The notes below the pieces were generated by a model, which worked only from the letters and a program-made list of their open reading frames with translations, did not search any database and was not told the DNA's origin. The position numbers and the translations under genes were made by a program. 22,716 nucleotides of DNA from a virus, in IMG/VR virus record IMGVR_UViG_3300042539_002098, positions 1 to 22,716 of that record. The stretch is one strand, 5' to 3'. Positions 1 through 6,480 of the stretch are shown piece after piece (the stretch's first letter is position 1; the number at the start of each line of letters is the position of its first letter).

Positions 1-309
1 GCGATCAGCATCGGGATATAAACTTAAAATATATTTGTAATAGTCAATGGCAACTTGTCGATATGACATATTCGTAGTATTCATATCTTTATAATCTAGA
101 TAAAGATAATGTGCTCGTTGAATATCAGGCAAATCTTTTAATATTCCGCAAGCACCTGCAACACCTTCAATGCCATTATAGATTAAACTTTTTTGATAGG
201 TAAAATCTGCCCAAAGTTCCTTAGTCATTTTACGATCAAACACCGCTTGCATAAATGGTGTTTTTTCTGCCAATGTATGTTTTACTGCTGTCTTTTCTTT
301 TAAGCTCAC
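1..309 (-). CDS. Heme-oxygenase-like protein (partial, C-terminus outside window)
   Basis: The reading frame starts at a GTG (309) and stays open to the window edge, giving 103 residues. The start is chosen because an AGAGGAG ribosome-binding site, inside the last codons of clpS, lies 7 nt upstream; only 4 nt separate the stop of clpS from this GTG, so the two are probably coupled. The N-terminus, with a basic stretch and KHTLAEKTPFMQ, resembles the proximal-histidine helix of heme oxygenases, in which the His binds heme iron. It is followed by helices typical of that all-alpha fold. Heme-oxygenase-like proteins are known from T4-like aquatic phages. Whether this one cleaves heme cannot be judged because the C-terminal half is missing; a non-catalytic member of the same fold is an alternative. 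Confidence 0.55.
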   Translation of the reverse strand, partial: MSLKEKTAVKHTLAEKTPFMQAVFDRKMTKELWADFTYQKSLIYNGIEGVAGACGILKDLPDIQRAHYLYLDYKDMNTTNMSYRQVAIDYYKYILSLYPDADR

Positions 310-313
310 TATG

Positions 314-619
314 TCACTCCTCTTCTACTTTAATTAGTAAAGGATAGCCTTGAGCTCTTGCTAAATTGACTCCGTCGATAGCTTTTTGTTCTGCAATTTC
401 GTAATGATAAATTCCAGCAACTGCACTACCTTGATGATGTACGGCCATAGTTAAATTATAGGCCTGTTCTTCTGTATGTTTGAATACAGTCATAAGCATA
501 GATATTACAAATTCCATAGGAGTAACATCGTCGTTACATATAACAACTTTGTATTTCTTTGGTTCTTGAAATTTACGCGAAGTAGTTTTTTTCTTTTCGA
601 TTACTGTATCTGTACTCAT
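314..619 (-). CDS. clpS: ClpS, N-end-rule adaptor of the Clp protease
   Basis: The protein has 101 residues, the usual ClpS length. After a Lys-rich N-terminal arm (residues 1-20) comes the conserved core: YKVVICNDDVTPMEFV (about 23-38), the helix MAVHHQGSAVAGIY (58-71) and the C-terminal ARAQGYPL (88-95). In the family the NDD/TPM segment and the HxxG helix form the pocket that binds N-terminal Leu, Phe, Tyr or Trp and hands these substrates to ClpA. No clear Shine-Dalgarno precedes the ATG. A GNRA-capped hairpin lies in the gap between hsp20 and this gene. A phage ClpS could redirect host ClpAP towards or away from particular proteins. Together with the phage ClpX and tmRNA in this window it suggests deliberate control of proteolysis (inference). 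The family call is secure. Confidence 0.95.
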   Translation of the reverse strand: MSTDTVIEKKKTTSRKFQEPKKYKVVICNDDVTPMEFVISMLMTVFKHTEEQAYNLTMAVHHQGSAVAGIYHYEIAEQKAIDGVNLARAQGYPLLIKVEEE

Positions 620-646
620 GATTATGTTTAATAAGTTTATTAGGCG

Positions 647-670
647 GCAAAGGGCATTTCTGCCCCTTGC
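647..670 (-). other. GNRA-capped hairpin between hsp20 and clpS
   Basis: Ten-base-pair stem (one G-U pair) closed by a GAAA tetraloop on the transcribed strand. It has no U-tract after it, so it is unlikely to be a simple terminator. It may protect the 3' end of processed hsp20 mRNA or set the relative expression of hsp20 and clpS. Confidence 0.5.
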
Positions 671-674
671 GTTA

Positions 675-1109
675 TCACTCAGCCTTTAGTTTTAAAACTC
701 GAGGCTTAAGCGCTTCTGGTACTACACGCTTCAGCTCAACTGTCAATACACCATTTTTAATTCGACCTTCGCCGACTTCCATATGTTCGGCTAATGTCCA
801 AGTTCGTGTAAAGTCACGAGCTGCAAGACCTCTGTGTAGATAATTTGCAACTTCTTCGTCTTCTCGCTTACGTTCTCCTTTTACTACAAGTTGATTCTGA
901 TCGATTTCAACTGTAATTTCTTCTGGCAAGAATCCTGTTACTGCGACTTCAATTTCATAATTGTTTTCGTCGTGTTTCAGAACATTATATGGAGGGTAAG
1001 AGGTATTAATTTGATTTGAAAAACGGCGTTCAAAATCGTTGAACAAGCTATCAAATCCTACAAGGGCTCTATTTAGAGCAGCAGTATCAAAACGTGTAAG
1101 TTGATTCAT
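675..1109 (-). CDS. Small heat-shock protein Hsp20 (IbpA-like)
   Basis: 144 residues. A variable N-terminal arm (1-35) precedes an alpha-crystallin domain (about 38-130) with YEIEVAVTGFLPEEITVEI, the LVVKGER strand, the HRGLAARDFTRTWTLAEH region and the family hallmark GVLTVELKR (about 120-128). The C-terminal PRVLKLK resembles the I/V-x-I/V anchor. Such ATP-independent holdases bind unfolding proteins; they are common in T4-like phages of aquatic bacteria. A consensus sigma-70 promoter (1193-1221) gives a leader of about 80 nt. The AAGGAGA ribosome-binding site in it can pair with an upstream UUCUUA, which suggests temperature control. clpS and a heme-oxygenase-like gene follow in the same direction. 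Confidence 0.93.
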   Translation of the reverse strand: MNQLTRFDTAALNRALVGFDSLFNDFERRFSNQINTSYPPYNVLKHDENNYEIEVAVTGFLPEEITVEIDQNQLVVKGERKREDEEVANYLHRGLAARDFTRTWTLAEHMEVGEGRIKNGVLTVELKRVVPEALKPRVLKLKAE

Positions 1110-1113
1110 AATA

Positions 1114-1138
1114 TTTCTCCTTATTAAGTAAGAATCAA
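1114..1138 (-). promoter_or_regulatory. Candidate RNA thermometer at the hsp20 ribosome-binding site
   Basis: On the transcript UUCUUA pairs with UAAGGA around a CUUAA loop, hiding the Shine-Dalgarno sequence. The helix could continue through a tandem G-A mismatch into UU/AA. A second hairpin, UGGGCA-CUA-UGCCCA in DNA (1140-1154), stands just upstream. Weak stems over the SD of small heat-shock genes are the hallmark of ROSE and fourU thermometers; this element matches neither consensus exactly. Confidence 0.45.
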
Positions 1139-1192
1139 TTTGGGCACTATGCCCATATCGTAGATGCCATTAGGTCAACTACAATATTATTT

Positions 1193-1221
1193 ATTATAGA
1201 TTAACTACCTATATATGTCAA
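1193..1221 (-). promoter_or_regulatory. Consensus sigma-70 promoter for hsp20
   Basis: TTGACA, 17-nt spacer, TATAAT, all on the minus strand. Transcription would start near 1186, giving an hsp20 leader of about 77 nt. Confidence 0.85.
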
Positions 1222-1225
1222 ATTG

Positions 1226-1417
1226 TTATTTTTCAGAAGATTTTTTAATCTCTATAATAATAGGATGCAGAATCTTTTGTTGAATTCTAGCGGCCATAGC
1301 TTCCATGACAATGTTAACATCTTGCCCTTTAGCTAATTGTTGCAGAGCGTATCCTAATTCATATTTTCGAACACGCTCTGCCCAATCTTCCATAGATTCT
1401 GTTGGATCTTTTCTCAA
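1226..1417 (-). CDS. 63-aa protein resembling the GluTR C-terminal dimerisation domain
   Basis: Residues about 20-58 (from GYALQQLAKGQDVN to QQKILHPIIIEIK) follow the pattern of the C-terminal dimerisation domain of glutamyl-tRNA reductase HemA, where AL..L..GED is followed by a helix and a (R/K)LTNKLLHxPT-like end. The catalytic and NADPH domains of HemA are absent, so it cannot be a reductase. The frame begins at a TTG two bases after the metallophosphoesterase stop, and an ATG nine codons in is an alternative; neither has a good ribosome-binding site. It is probably cotranscribed from the promoter at 2533. The resemblance was judged by eye and needs a profile search. Confidence 0.6.
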   Translation of the reverse strand: MRKDPTESMEDWAERVRKYELGYALQQLAKGQDVNIVMEAMAARIQQKILHPIIIEIKKSSEK

Positions 1418-1419
1418 CT

Positions 1420-2232
1420 TTAAACATTAAAAGAAAAAGAAGGATCAAACCCGCTAGTATCTTCGTCGCCTACGTATCCGCGAGGGTTACTAAGGACTCG
1501 AGTATTTCCGATAGAATAATCAACTGCGTCGTGCATATGACCATGTACCCATACTCTAATGTTTTCGTGATCTAAAATTAAATCACTAAGATCGCTAGCA
1601 TATGCTCCGTTCATATCTGTTTCACGTTGATATTTTTCGTTAATACTCATGAACGAAGGACTGTGATGTGTTATCACAATCGCAGGCATATTTTTCTTTT
1701 CCTTGAGCATTAATTTAATGTAATCACGAGAATTTCTATGCACACTAGCAGTAAACTCTGGAGTTAGCTTATAATACAAATTTTTGTTAACATAATGATT
1801 TGTGATCAAACGATAATCATTCATGCTATATTTGATTGTATGTAAAGTTAACGGATTACCTTTATTACAATCTGTCCAAAGTGTTGCACCAATAAACAAT
1901 ACTCCATTGTATTCTTCACATTCGTTTTCAAGCAATCTAACATTTTTTGGAAGAATAGATTTTAGATCATTATATGTACGATCAAGGCGACCATGATAAT
2001 GTTCGTGATTTCCTAATACGTAGAATACACGATCATATTTGGCGCACTCATGATAGAAAAAGTCGTACCATTTCAAAGATCCAGGTACACGGTCAGTTAA
2101 TCTTGTGCTATGAAATTCTCTATGAAAATCACGTGCCTCACATACATCGCCAGCAAGAATTAGAACCTCACCACCAGGAAGTTCTTGATATCCGTTTTCT
2201 AGATGCAGATCTGACACAAGATTGATTTTCAT
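1420..2232 (-). CDS. Calcineurin-like metallophosphoesterase
   Basis: 270 residues with all metal-binding motifs of the metallophosphoesterase superfamily in order: DLH near residue 8, GD (LAGDV, about 27-31), GNHEHY (about 75-80), a late HH (THHSP) and GHMH (about 230). These bind two metal ions and hydrolyse phosphomono- or diesters. The substrate cannot be told from sequence; bacterial and phage relatives include nucleases and cyclic-nucleotide phosphodiesterases. The ATG overlaps the stop of the upstream membrane-protein gene by four bases (ATGA), which indicates translational coupling. The GluTR-like gene starts two bases after its stop, so the three genes form one unit. Confidence 0.88.
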   Translation of the reverse strand: MKINLVSDLHLENGYQELPGGEVLILAGDVCEARDFHREFHSTRLTDRVPGSLKWYDFFYHECAKYDRVFYVLGNHEHYHGRLDRTYNDLKSILPKNVRLLENECEEYNGVLFIGATLWTDCNKGNPLTLHTIKYSMNDYRLITNHYVNKNLYYKLTPEFTASVHRNSRDYIKLMLKEKKNMPAIVITHHSPSFMSINEKYQRETDMNGAYASDLSDLILDHENIRVWVHGHMHDAVDYSIGNTRVLSNPRGYVGDEDTSGFDPSFSFNV

Positions 2233-2483
2233 TTTTGATCACTGTGTTTAATTGTTTCAAATAATTTATTCTGTTCTTCTTTAAACTCTTGATATTCACG
2301 ACGATAATTGTTAATAAGAATTCTAACAAAAATAACCATCCAACACATTGCCCCGGCAATCAAGAATTCTTTTTTAGAATCAGTACTAAGTCCAAAACCT
2401 ACTAAGGCAGCACCCGCATACCAACAAACATCTTCAAAAGTAGTTTGTTTAAGTTTCCAACGCAAAAATGATAGAATTTTCAT
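2229..2483 (-). CDS. Small membrane protein, two predicted transmembrane helices
   Basis: 84 residues. Two hydrophobic segments (about 18-33, WYAGAALVGFGL, and 40-58, EFLIAGAMCWMVIFVRILI) are followed by a charged C-terminal tail (EYQEFKEEQNKLFETIKHSDQK) likely to be helical. It is the first gene after a consensus promoter (2505-2533), has no visible Shine-Dalgarno, and overlaps the metallophosphoesterase gene by ATGA. I do not recognise the family. A membrane anchor or partner for the phosphoesterase is possible but is only suggested by the arrangement. Confidence 0.75.
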   Translation of the reverse strand: MKILSFLRWKLKQTTFEDVCWYAGAALVGFGLSTDSKKEFLIAGAMCWMVIFVRILINNYRREYQEFKEEQNKLFETIKHSDQK

Positions 2484-2504
2484 ATTAACAGTTAGTAAAC
2501 TACT

Positions 2505-2533
2505 ATTATACTACCATTTTTAAAAAATGTCAA
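2505..2533 (-). promoter_or_regulatory. Consensus sigma-70 promoter
   Basis: TTGACA, 17-nt spacer, TATAAT on the minus strand, placed directly after the stop codon of the PAAR/M15 gene. It drives the membrane protein, metallophosphoesterase and GluTR-like genes. Confidence 0.85.
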
Positions 2534-2535
2534 GT

Positions 2536-3513
2536 TTACGCAGCTCTTAAATCACCTGGCAAATATTCTCCGAATCCACCAGCAGCTTTTGGGCTACTAC
2601 CGGTGTAAGTATACATAACTTTTGCTCCGCCTTTTGGAGATTTTCCGTTGTATGCAACATGCACCCAATTACCTTCGAATATTAGTTGACTATAAGGATA
2701 TTTGTTCAATATAGCTTTGAATAATGTTTTATTTGCTTCTTGACTTCCTGAACTTATATCAGCTGCACATCCCGAAGTATGGTCGGAACTATCGCTGCTT
2801 CCAATACTTCTGTTATATTCAATTGTACGGAATCCGCTATTGATTATAAAAGTAAAGCCATCATCTCTTAATCTATCTAATATATTTGTGCACAATGCAA
2901 TCCAATTACATTCAATTTGATCTTTAGTAAGACCTACTTGATCTTGCATAGTCATTTTTGCATCTGCTATGATATAATACTTACTATTTTTACAGCCTTC
3001 AGGCGGTGCAGGAGGTCTTCCTGGTTCTCGTTGTTCGCTAGCAGATGGTGCTGTAATTGGAGGTGCACTAATTGTTATAACTGTTCCGCTTGAGTTGGTT
3101 GCAGTAACAACAGTAGCAGGAGTTGTTCCGCCTGGAGTATCTTCGTGATATTTTGGAAGGCTAGGGCTAACTGAAGTTTCTTCAGCAACTAATGCCGCAA
3201 TACCCTGTGGAGTATTTTCATATACTACTCTACCTTGGATTATTGTAGTACCGCTTACTCCGCCGCCATCATTTGCAAAAACATTAGGTGATCCTGATAC
3301 TGTTGTATCACCGTCGGTATCATCATCTCCGATTCTGTGTATTGCTAAATTATTAACAAATACGTTAGGGGATCCTGAAGTTTTAGTGTCGCCGTCTGTA
3401 TCACCATCTGTAACTCTAACCTGTGGTATATTATTTGTAAAAACATTTGATGAACCGGATGTACAGCTATCACCGTCGGTGTCATCGTCCCCTATTCGAA
3501 CACAAGCAGGCAT
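2536..3513 (-). CDS. PAAR-like repeat protein fused to an M15-type peptidase (spike-associated endopeptidase)
   Basis: 325 residues in three parts. Residues 1-90 hold three PAAR-like repeats: each has a GDxDTDGD stretch followed by SGS(P/S)NVFxN, and the first begins MPACVRIGD. A Thr/Ser/Pro-rich linker follows (about 95-170). Residues about 172-315 look like an M15 D,D-peptidase: INSGFR, SDHTSGCAADI supplying the zinc His and Asp, and WVHVAYN supplying the last His. PAAR proteins sharpen the tip of contractile tail spikes, so this chain probably carries a peptidoglycan-cleaving domain on the central spike to help penetration. A virion-associated or free endolysin is an alternative. A CATAAATA late-promoter-like box and an AGAAGAG ribosome-binding site precede the ATG. 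Confidence 0.82.
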   Translation of the reverse strand: MPACVRIGDDDTDGDSCTSGSSNVFTNNIPQVRVTDGDTDGDTKTSGSPNVFVNNLAIHRIGDDDTDGDTTVSGSPNVFANDGGGVSGTTIIQGRVVYENTPQGIAALVAEETSVSPSLPKYHEDTPGGTTPATVVTATNSSGTVITISAPPITAPSASEQREPGRPPAPPEGCKNSKYYIIADAKMTMQDQVGLTKDQIECNWIALCTNILDRLRDDGFTFIINSGFRTIEYNRSIGSSDSSDHTSGCAADISSGSQEANKTLFKAILNKYPYSQLIFEGNWVHVAYNGKSPKGGAKVMYTYTGSSPKAAGGFGEYLPGDLRAA

Positions 3514-3536
3514 AATATGTCTCTTCTAAGATACAA

Positions 3537-3544
3537 TATTTATG
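3537..3544 (-). promoter_or_regulatory. T4-type late promoter-like box
   Basis: CATAAATA on the minus strand, one mismatch to the T4 late consensus TATAAATA, 23 nt upstream of a structural gene. The sequence is short and the DNA AT-rich, so chance cannot be excluded. Confidence 0.45.
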
Positions 3545-3545
3545 C

Positions 3546-3570
3546 ACAAAAAAACCCGCATGTTGCGGGT
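3546..3570 (-). terminator. Rho-independent terminator after the dadA-like gene
   Basis: Stem ACCCGCA/TGCGGGT with a three-base loop, followed on the minus strand by seven T. It closes the exonuclease-GT2-41aa-DadA transcription unit. Confidence 0.88.
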
Positions 3571-3580
3571 ATTGATTCTA

Positions 3581-4756
3581 TTAAGATATCATGCTAACTA
3601 ACTGTTTTGCAGTTGCAGGTGAAAGTGTCCACCCTAAATGTCCGTGCCCTACATGATAAAATATATTTTTATTCTTTTTACTTTGTTGAACAATTGGCAA
3701 CATATTCGGAGTCATTGGACGTAAACAAGCCCAACTGCTATAATCTTTAGTACTAACAGATGGAAGATTAGTATGAACCCATTTGAGCAATGGTTCAATT
3801 CTATCACGTCGGATATCGTAGTTCTCTCCATCAAATTCGGCAGTGCCAGCAACACGTAATCTGTTACCTAATGTGCTAGTAACAATTTTTGCTTGATCGT
3901 CTAATAAACTAACCTTAGGCAAAAGTGTTGGAGGTACATTGTTAATTGTAATACTATATCCTTTTACTGGATATATAGGTAAATTGTCACCTACAAATTT
4001 TGATAATTTAATAGCACCGATTCCGTTAGCAATTACAACCTTGTCATAATATGCTTCTAGTTCCTCGAGCCTGATATCATCAACTTCAGTATTAAAAATA
4101 AATCGAACGTTATACTTATTTCTTAATATTTCTGATAGTTTAAAACAAAATTGATGAATATCTCCAACGCTATCATCTGAAGTCCATGCACCTCCTATGA
4201 TATCATTCACATAGTCAAGATAAGGCTCGATGTATTTTACCTGATTAGAATTTAGGATTTTCCATTCGCAACCATTATCTTCATAAATTTTTTGAGCATT
4301 TACGGCAGCATCAAAATATTTTTGATTCTTGTATATGTGTAAGATTCCGCATGTTGAGAAATCAAATTGAAGGTTTTCTTGCTGAATGATGTCTCGATAA
4401 AGATCACGAGATTCCAACCCCAATCTAATAGTTTCTTTAGTATTTTTTTCATAATCATTTTTAATGGTATGATACAGGAATTGTGACAGCCATTTAATCT
4501 TATCCCAAGATAAACTAGGTCGAACTAATAGTGGAGCATCTTTTTGGAACATCCATTTGATGCCTTTCTTTACATTACTCCAGGTGGTCCAAACTTCGCT
4601 ATTACTAACAGAAATCTGGCCACCATTTGCATAACTGGTTTTCATTGCAGGATAAGATTCCTGCTCATAGACTGTGACTTTATGACCTGCTTTTGTAAGA
4701 TAATAGGCAGCGGTTACTCCTGCTATTCCTGCACCAATTACTGCTATTCTACTCAT
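3581..4756 (-). CDS. FAD-dependent D-amino-acid dehydrogenase (DadA-like)
   Basis: 391 residues. The N-terminus has the dinucleotide-binding fold VIGAGIAGVTAAYYL (5-19) ending in an acidic residue of the second strand (VYEQE). Further family features are the ANGGQIS segment, the VGDIHQF segment mid-protein, the YPVKGYSIT strand and the C-terminal GHGHLGWTLSPATAKQL that closes over FAD. DadA enzymes oxidise D-amino acids such as D-alanine to keto acids and pass electrons to the respiratory chain. Residue spacing fits DadA, although at 391 residues it is somewhat short; another DAO-family oxidase (for example glycine oxidase-like) is possible. The start overlaps the stop of a 41-codon gene (ATGA). 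It is the last gene of a unit that also encodes an exonuclease and a glycosyltransferase. Confidence 0.82.
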   Translation of the reverse strand: MSRIAVIGAGIAGVTAAYYLTKAGHKVTVYEQESYPAMKTSYANGGQISVSNSEVWTTWSNVKKGIKWMFQKDAPLLVRPSLSWDKIKWLSQFLYHTIKNDYEKNTKETIRLGLESRDLYRDIIQQENLQFDFSTCGILHIYKNQKYFDAAVNAQKIYEDNGCEWKILNSNQVKYIEPYLDYVNDIIGGAWTSDDSVGDIHQFCFKLSEILRNKYNVRFIFNTEVDDIRLEELEAYYDKVVIANGIGAIKLSKFVGDNLPIYPVKGYSITINNVPPTLLPKVSLLDDQAKIVTSTLGNRLRVAGTAEFDGENYDIRRDRIEPLLKWVHTNLPSVSTKDYSSWACLRPMTPNMLPIVQQSKKNKNIFYHVGHGHLGWTLSPATAKQLVSMIS

Positions 4757-4878
4757 TTGCTTGCTAATACAATTTTACAAATATGTTCAAGCCTTTCTAT
4801 ATGCTCGAACGCACGCCATGGACTAGTATCCTTAGCGTAATCCGGAAGTCCTACTTTTATTTGATCAACCCAATTCAT
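4753..4878 (-). CDS. 41-aa conserved-position small protein
   Basis: The frame runs from an ATG that overlaps the glycosyltransferase stop (ATGA, 4875-4878) to a TGA that overlaps the dadA-like start (ATGA, 4753-4756). Four-base overlaps at both ends are strong evidence for a real, translationally coupled gene. The product starts MNWVDQIKVGLPDYAKDTSP, then has an amphipathic helix with RAFEHIERLEHICKIVLASK. There is no signal or membrane segment. I do not recognise it. Confidence 0.75.
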   Translation of the reverse strand: MNWVDQIKVGLPDYAKDTSPWRAFEHIERLEHICKIVLASK

Positions 4879-5693
4879 TGTGTGTCCTTAGTAAAAAATT
4901 GATTTACATATTTTGCATATGTATCTGGTTTATTTTTTGAAATATCGTCGAATATAAATTTCATTCTTGATATGATATCATCATAATAAGATAAGTTTCT
5001 TTTGGTAAAAGCTCTAGTGGCATGATCAACACATCTAGACATATGTAGTTCGAAGTTATTCGGTTTATTAATATCTAATGCATTACCTTGTTTATGACCA
5101 CCTATTTCTACGGGGTCTTTCCAGTAATAACAATATCCCGGAATACCATCCTCGTCTTCGGATATTTGATTATTATTAATCAACCGTTGATACCAACTCA
5201 TTCCTTCAGGGCCAGAATTCTCGTCAAAAGTAGCTTCTGCTATATACATCATAGCAGTAGCTTCTAAAACGTTAAATTCTAGTTTAGGAGCATCTGCCCA
5301 CCACATAATACTTTTTTTAGGCTTCCATGCTCGTTTACCTGTACGTACCAACCCATCGTAACATTGTTGAATATTCCACGGTAAAAATATATCATCATCG
5401 TCCCATGTTATATAATATTCACCTGTGCTACGAGCAACACCGTCTCTTCTAATTGCACCTGTACTTTTATAGGGTTTTCCGGTATTTAAATCGATATTAC
5501 TATTGAATATTTTTATACGTAATAGATCTTCATAACTGAAAGAATCATCGAGCACTAATGGATATTCTACATCAGTATTGCAAATAATAAGTTCAGTTTC
5601 GAGCTCAGTTTCTTGAGCTAAAAAACAAGATATCGATCTTTCTACACAATTAAATCTTCGATAGGTTGGCATCACACAAGAAACTTTAGGCAT
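4875..5693 (-). CDS. Family 2-type glycosyltransferase (GT-A fold)
   Basis: 272 residues. The N-terminus VSCVMPTYRRF and the motif TGEYYITWDDDDIFLPWNI (about 112-130) are the nucleotide-sugar and metal-binding (DxD-type) elements of GT-A glycosyltransferases; RRDGVARSTGEY just before is the usual helix. The acceptor is unknown: phage glycosyltransferases act on phage DNA, on virion proteins or on host envelope glycans. The gene overlaps the exonuclease gene upstream by 8 nt and the 41-codon gene downstream by 4 nt, so it sits inside one operon from the promoter at 6250. Confidence 0.82.
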   Translation of the reverse strand: MPKVSCVMPTYRRFNCVERSISCFLAQETELETELIICNTDVEYPLVLDDSFSYEDLLRIKIFNSNIDLNTGKPYKSTGAIRRDGVARSTGEYYITWDDDDIFLPWNIQQCYDGLVRTGKRAWKPKKSIMWWADAPKLEFNVLEATAMMYIAEATFDENSGPEGMSWYQRLINNNQISEDEDGIPGYCYYWKDPVEIGGHKQGNALDINKPNNFELHMSRCVDHATRAFTKRNLSYYDDIISRMKFIFDDISKNKPDTYAKYVNQFFTKDTQ

Positions 5694-6216
5694 GTTTAAT
5701 TTTTAATTTAGTGTAAACATTTTGAACTCCGATTGCTTGACGAATAGCGTCTTGCAATGCATCGTGTTTGCTACCCTTAGGCATATCCGGATCGTGCCCT
5801 AGATCAAATAATGTTCGAGTGTCTCTTAGTTGCCAATAATTCCAAGGCAACGGTCGTGTTAATTGCCTTAGGATATCTTCGATAATTACCAAATCAAACG
5901 TTGCACCGTGACTCCAAAATGCATCACAGCCCCAGGAGAATTTATGAAATCGATCCATCGCTTCGGTAAGAGGGATACGATCATCTAAGCTAAATGCTTC
6001 TTCCATGATGGCAGGATCTTGTTTGGACCACCAATCTAGAGTATTAGGATCGATTTCTCTGTTTAACTGATCTTGATCATCAATACTAATTTTAAAATAG
6101 ATTGACTCGTTAACACCATTTCCGTGTGGGTTAAAATGCACAGCGCCTAAGCTAAGAACAACAGCACGAGGACTAACTGCCATTGTTTCTAAATCGATCA
6201 TTAAATGTTTTGCCAT
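5686..6216 (-). CDS. DnaQ-fold 3'-5' exonuclease (DexA-like)
   Basis: 176 residues. Exo I is MIDLET (D8, E10), Exo II lies around SHGATFDLVIIE, and Exo III is KHDALQDAIRQA (a His and an Asp four residues later, the DEDDh arrangement). The closest known type is the small phage exonuclease related to T4 DexA and the Rv2179c-like exoribonucleases (judged by motif and length). It may act on single-stranded DNA or RNA. A perfect TATAAT lies only 5 nt upstream of the ATG, so the mRNA would be leaderless or almost so. It heads the unit with the glycosyltransferase, the 41-aa protein and the DadA-like enzyme. Confidence 0.85.
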   Translation of the reverse strand: MAKHLMIDLETMAVSPRAVVLSLGAVHFNPHGNGVNESIYFKISIDDQDQLNREIDPNTLDWWSKQDPAIMEEAFSLDDRIPLTEAMDRFHKFSWGCDAFWSHGATFDLVIIEDILRQLTRPLPWNYWQLRDTRTLFDLGHDPDMPKGSKHDALQDAIRQAIGVQNVYTKLKIKHA

Positions 6217-6221
6217 AATAA

Positions 6222-6250
6222 ATTATAGCAAATACATTATAAAACGTCAA
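6222..6250 (-). promoter_or_regulatory. Sigma-70 promoter giving a near-leaderless exonuclease mRNA
   Basis: TTGACG, 17-nt spacer, TATAAT. The -35 box overlaps the TGA stop of the bS21 gene. The ATG of the exonuclease is 5 nt after the -10 box, about where transcription should begin. Confidence 0.8.
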
Positions 6251-6480
6251 TACATTTTTTTAGGGAGTTGTTGATCTCTTAGTTTCTTTTTCCAACGAGC
6301 TTTTGCTGCGCCTGCTTTACGTTTACGAATAGTAGTTGGTTTTTCGTAAAACATTTTTTGACGTAGTGTTTCTAAAACTCCTGAATCATCAACTTTCTGT
6401 TTGAATTTTTTTAGGGCTATATTAATCGGGGTATCACCGACAATAACAGAGTTTCCAGTTATGGGTTTATACTTTCTCAT
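6247..6480 (-). CDS. rpsU: Ribosomal protein bS21
   Basis: 77 residues. The bS21 family pattern is clear: PINIALKKFKQKVDDSGVL, then EKPTTIRKRKAGAAKARWKKK, and the C-terminal QLPKKMY. The C-terminus closely follows the QLPKKLY ending of betaproteobacterial bS21, which points to the host. bS21 sits at the mRNA exit of the 30S subunit and affects initiation; phage copies are known in aquatic phages and are thought to bias host ribosomes. The ATG lies inside the last codons of clpX (14-nt overlap), so the two proteins are made from one message. Confidence 0.93.
   Translation of the reverse strand: MRKYKPITGNSVIVGDTPINIALKKFKQKVDDSGVLETLRQKMFYEKPTTIRKRKAGAAKARWKKKLRDQQLPKKMY

Noticed and set aside
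2536-3513. CRISPR-like or satellite repeat from the repeated DTDGD coding units
   Set aside because: The repeats are protein-coding, imperfect and explained by PAAR-like repeat units; no spacer pattern exists here or elsewhere in the window.
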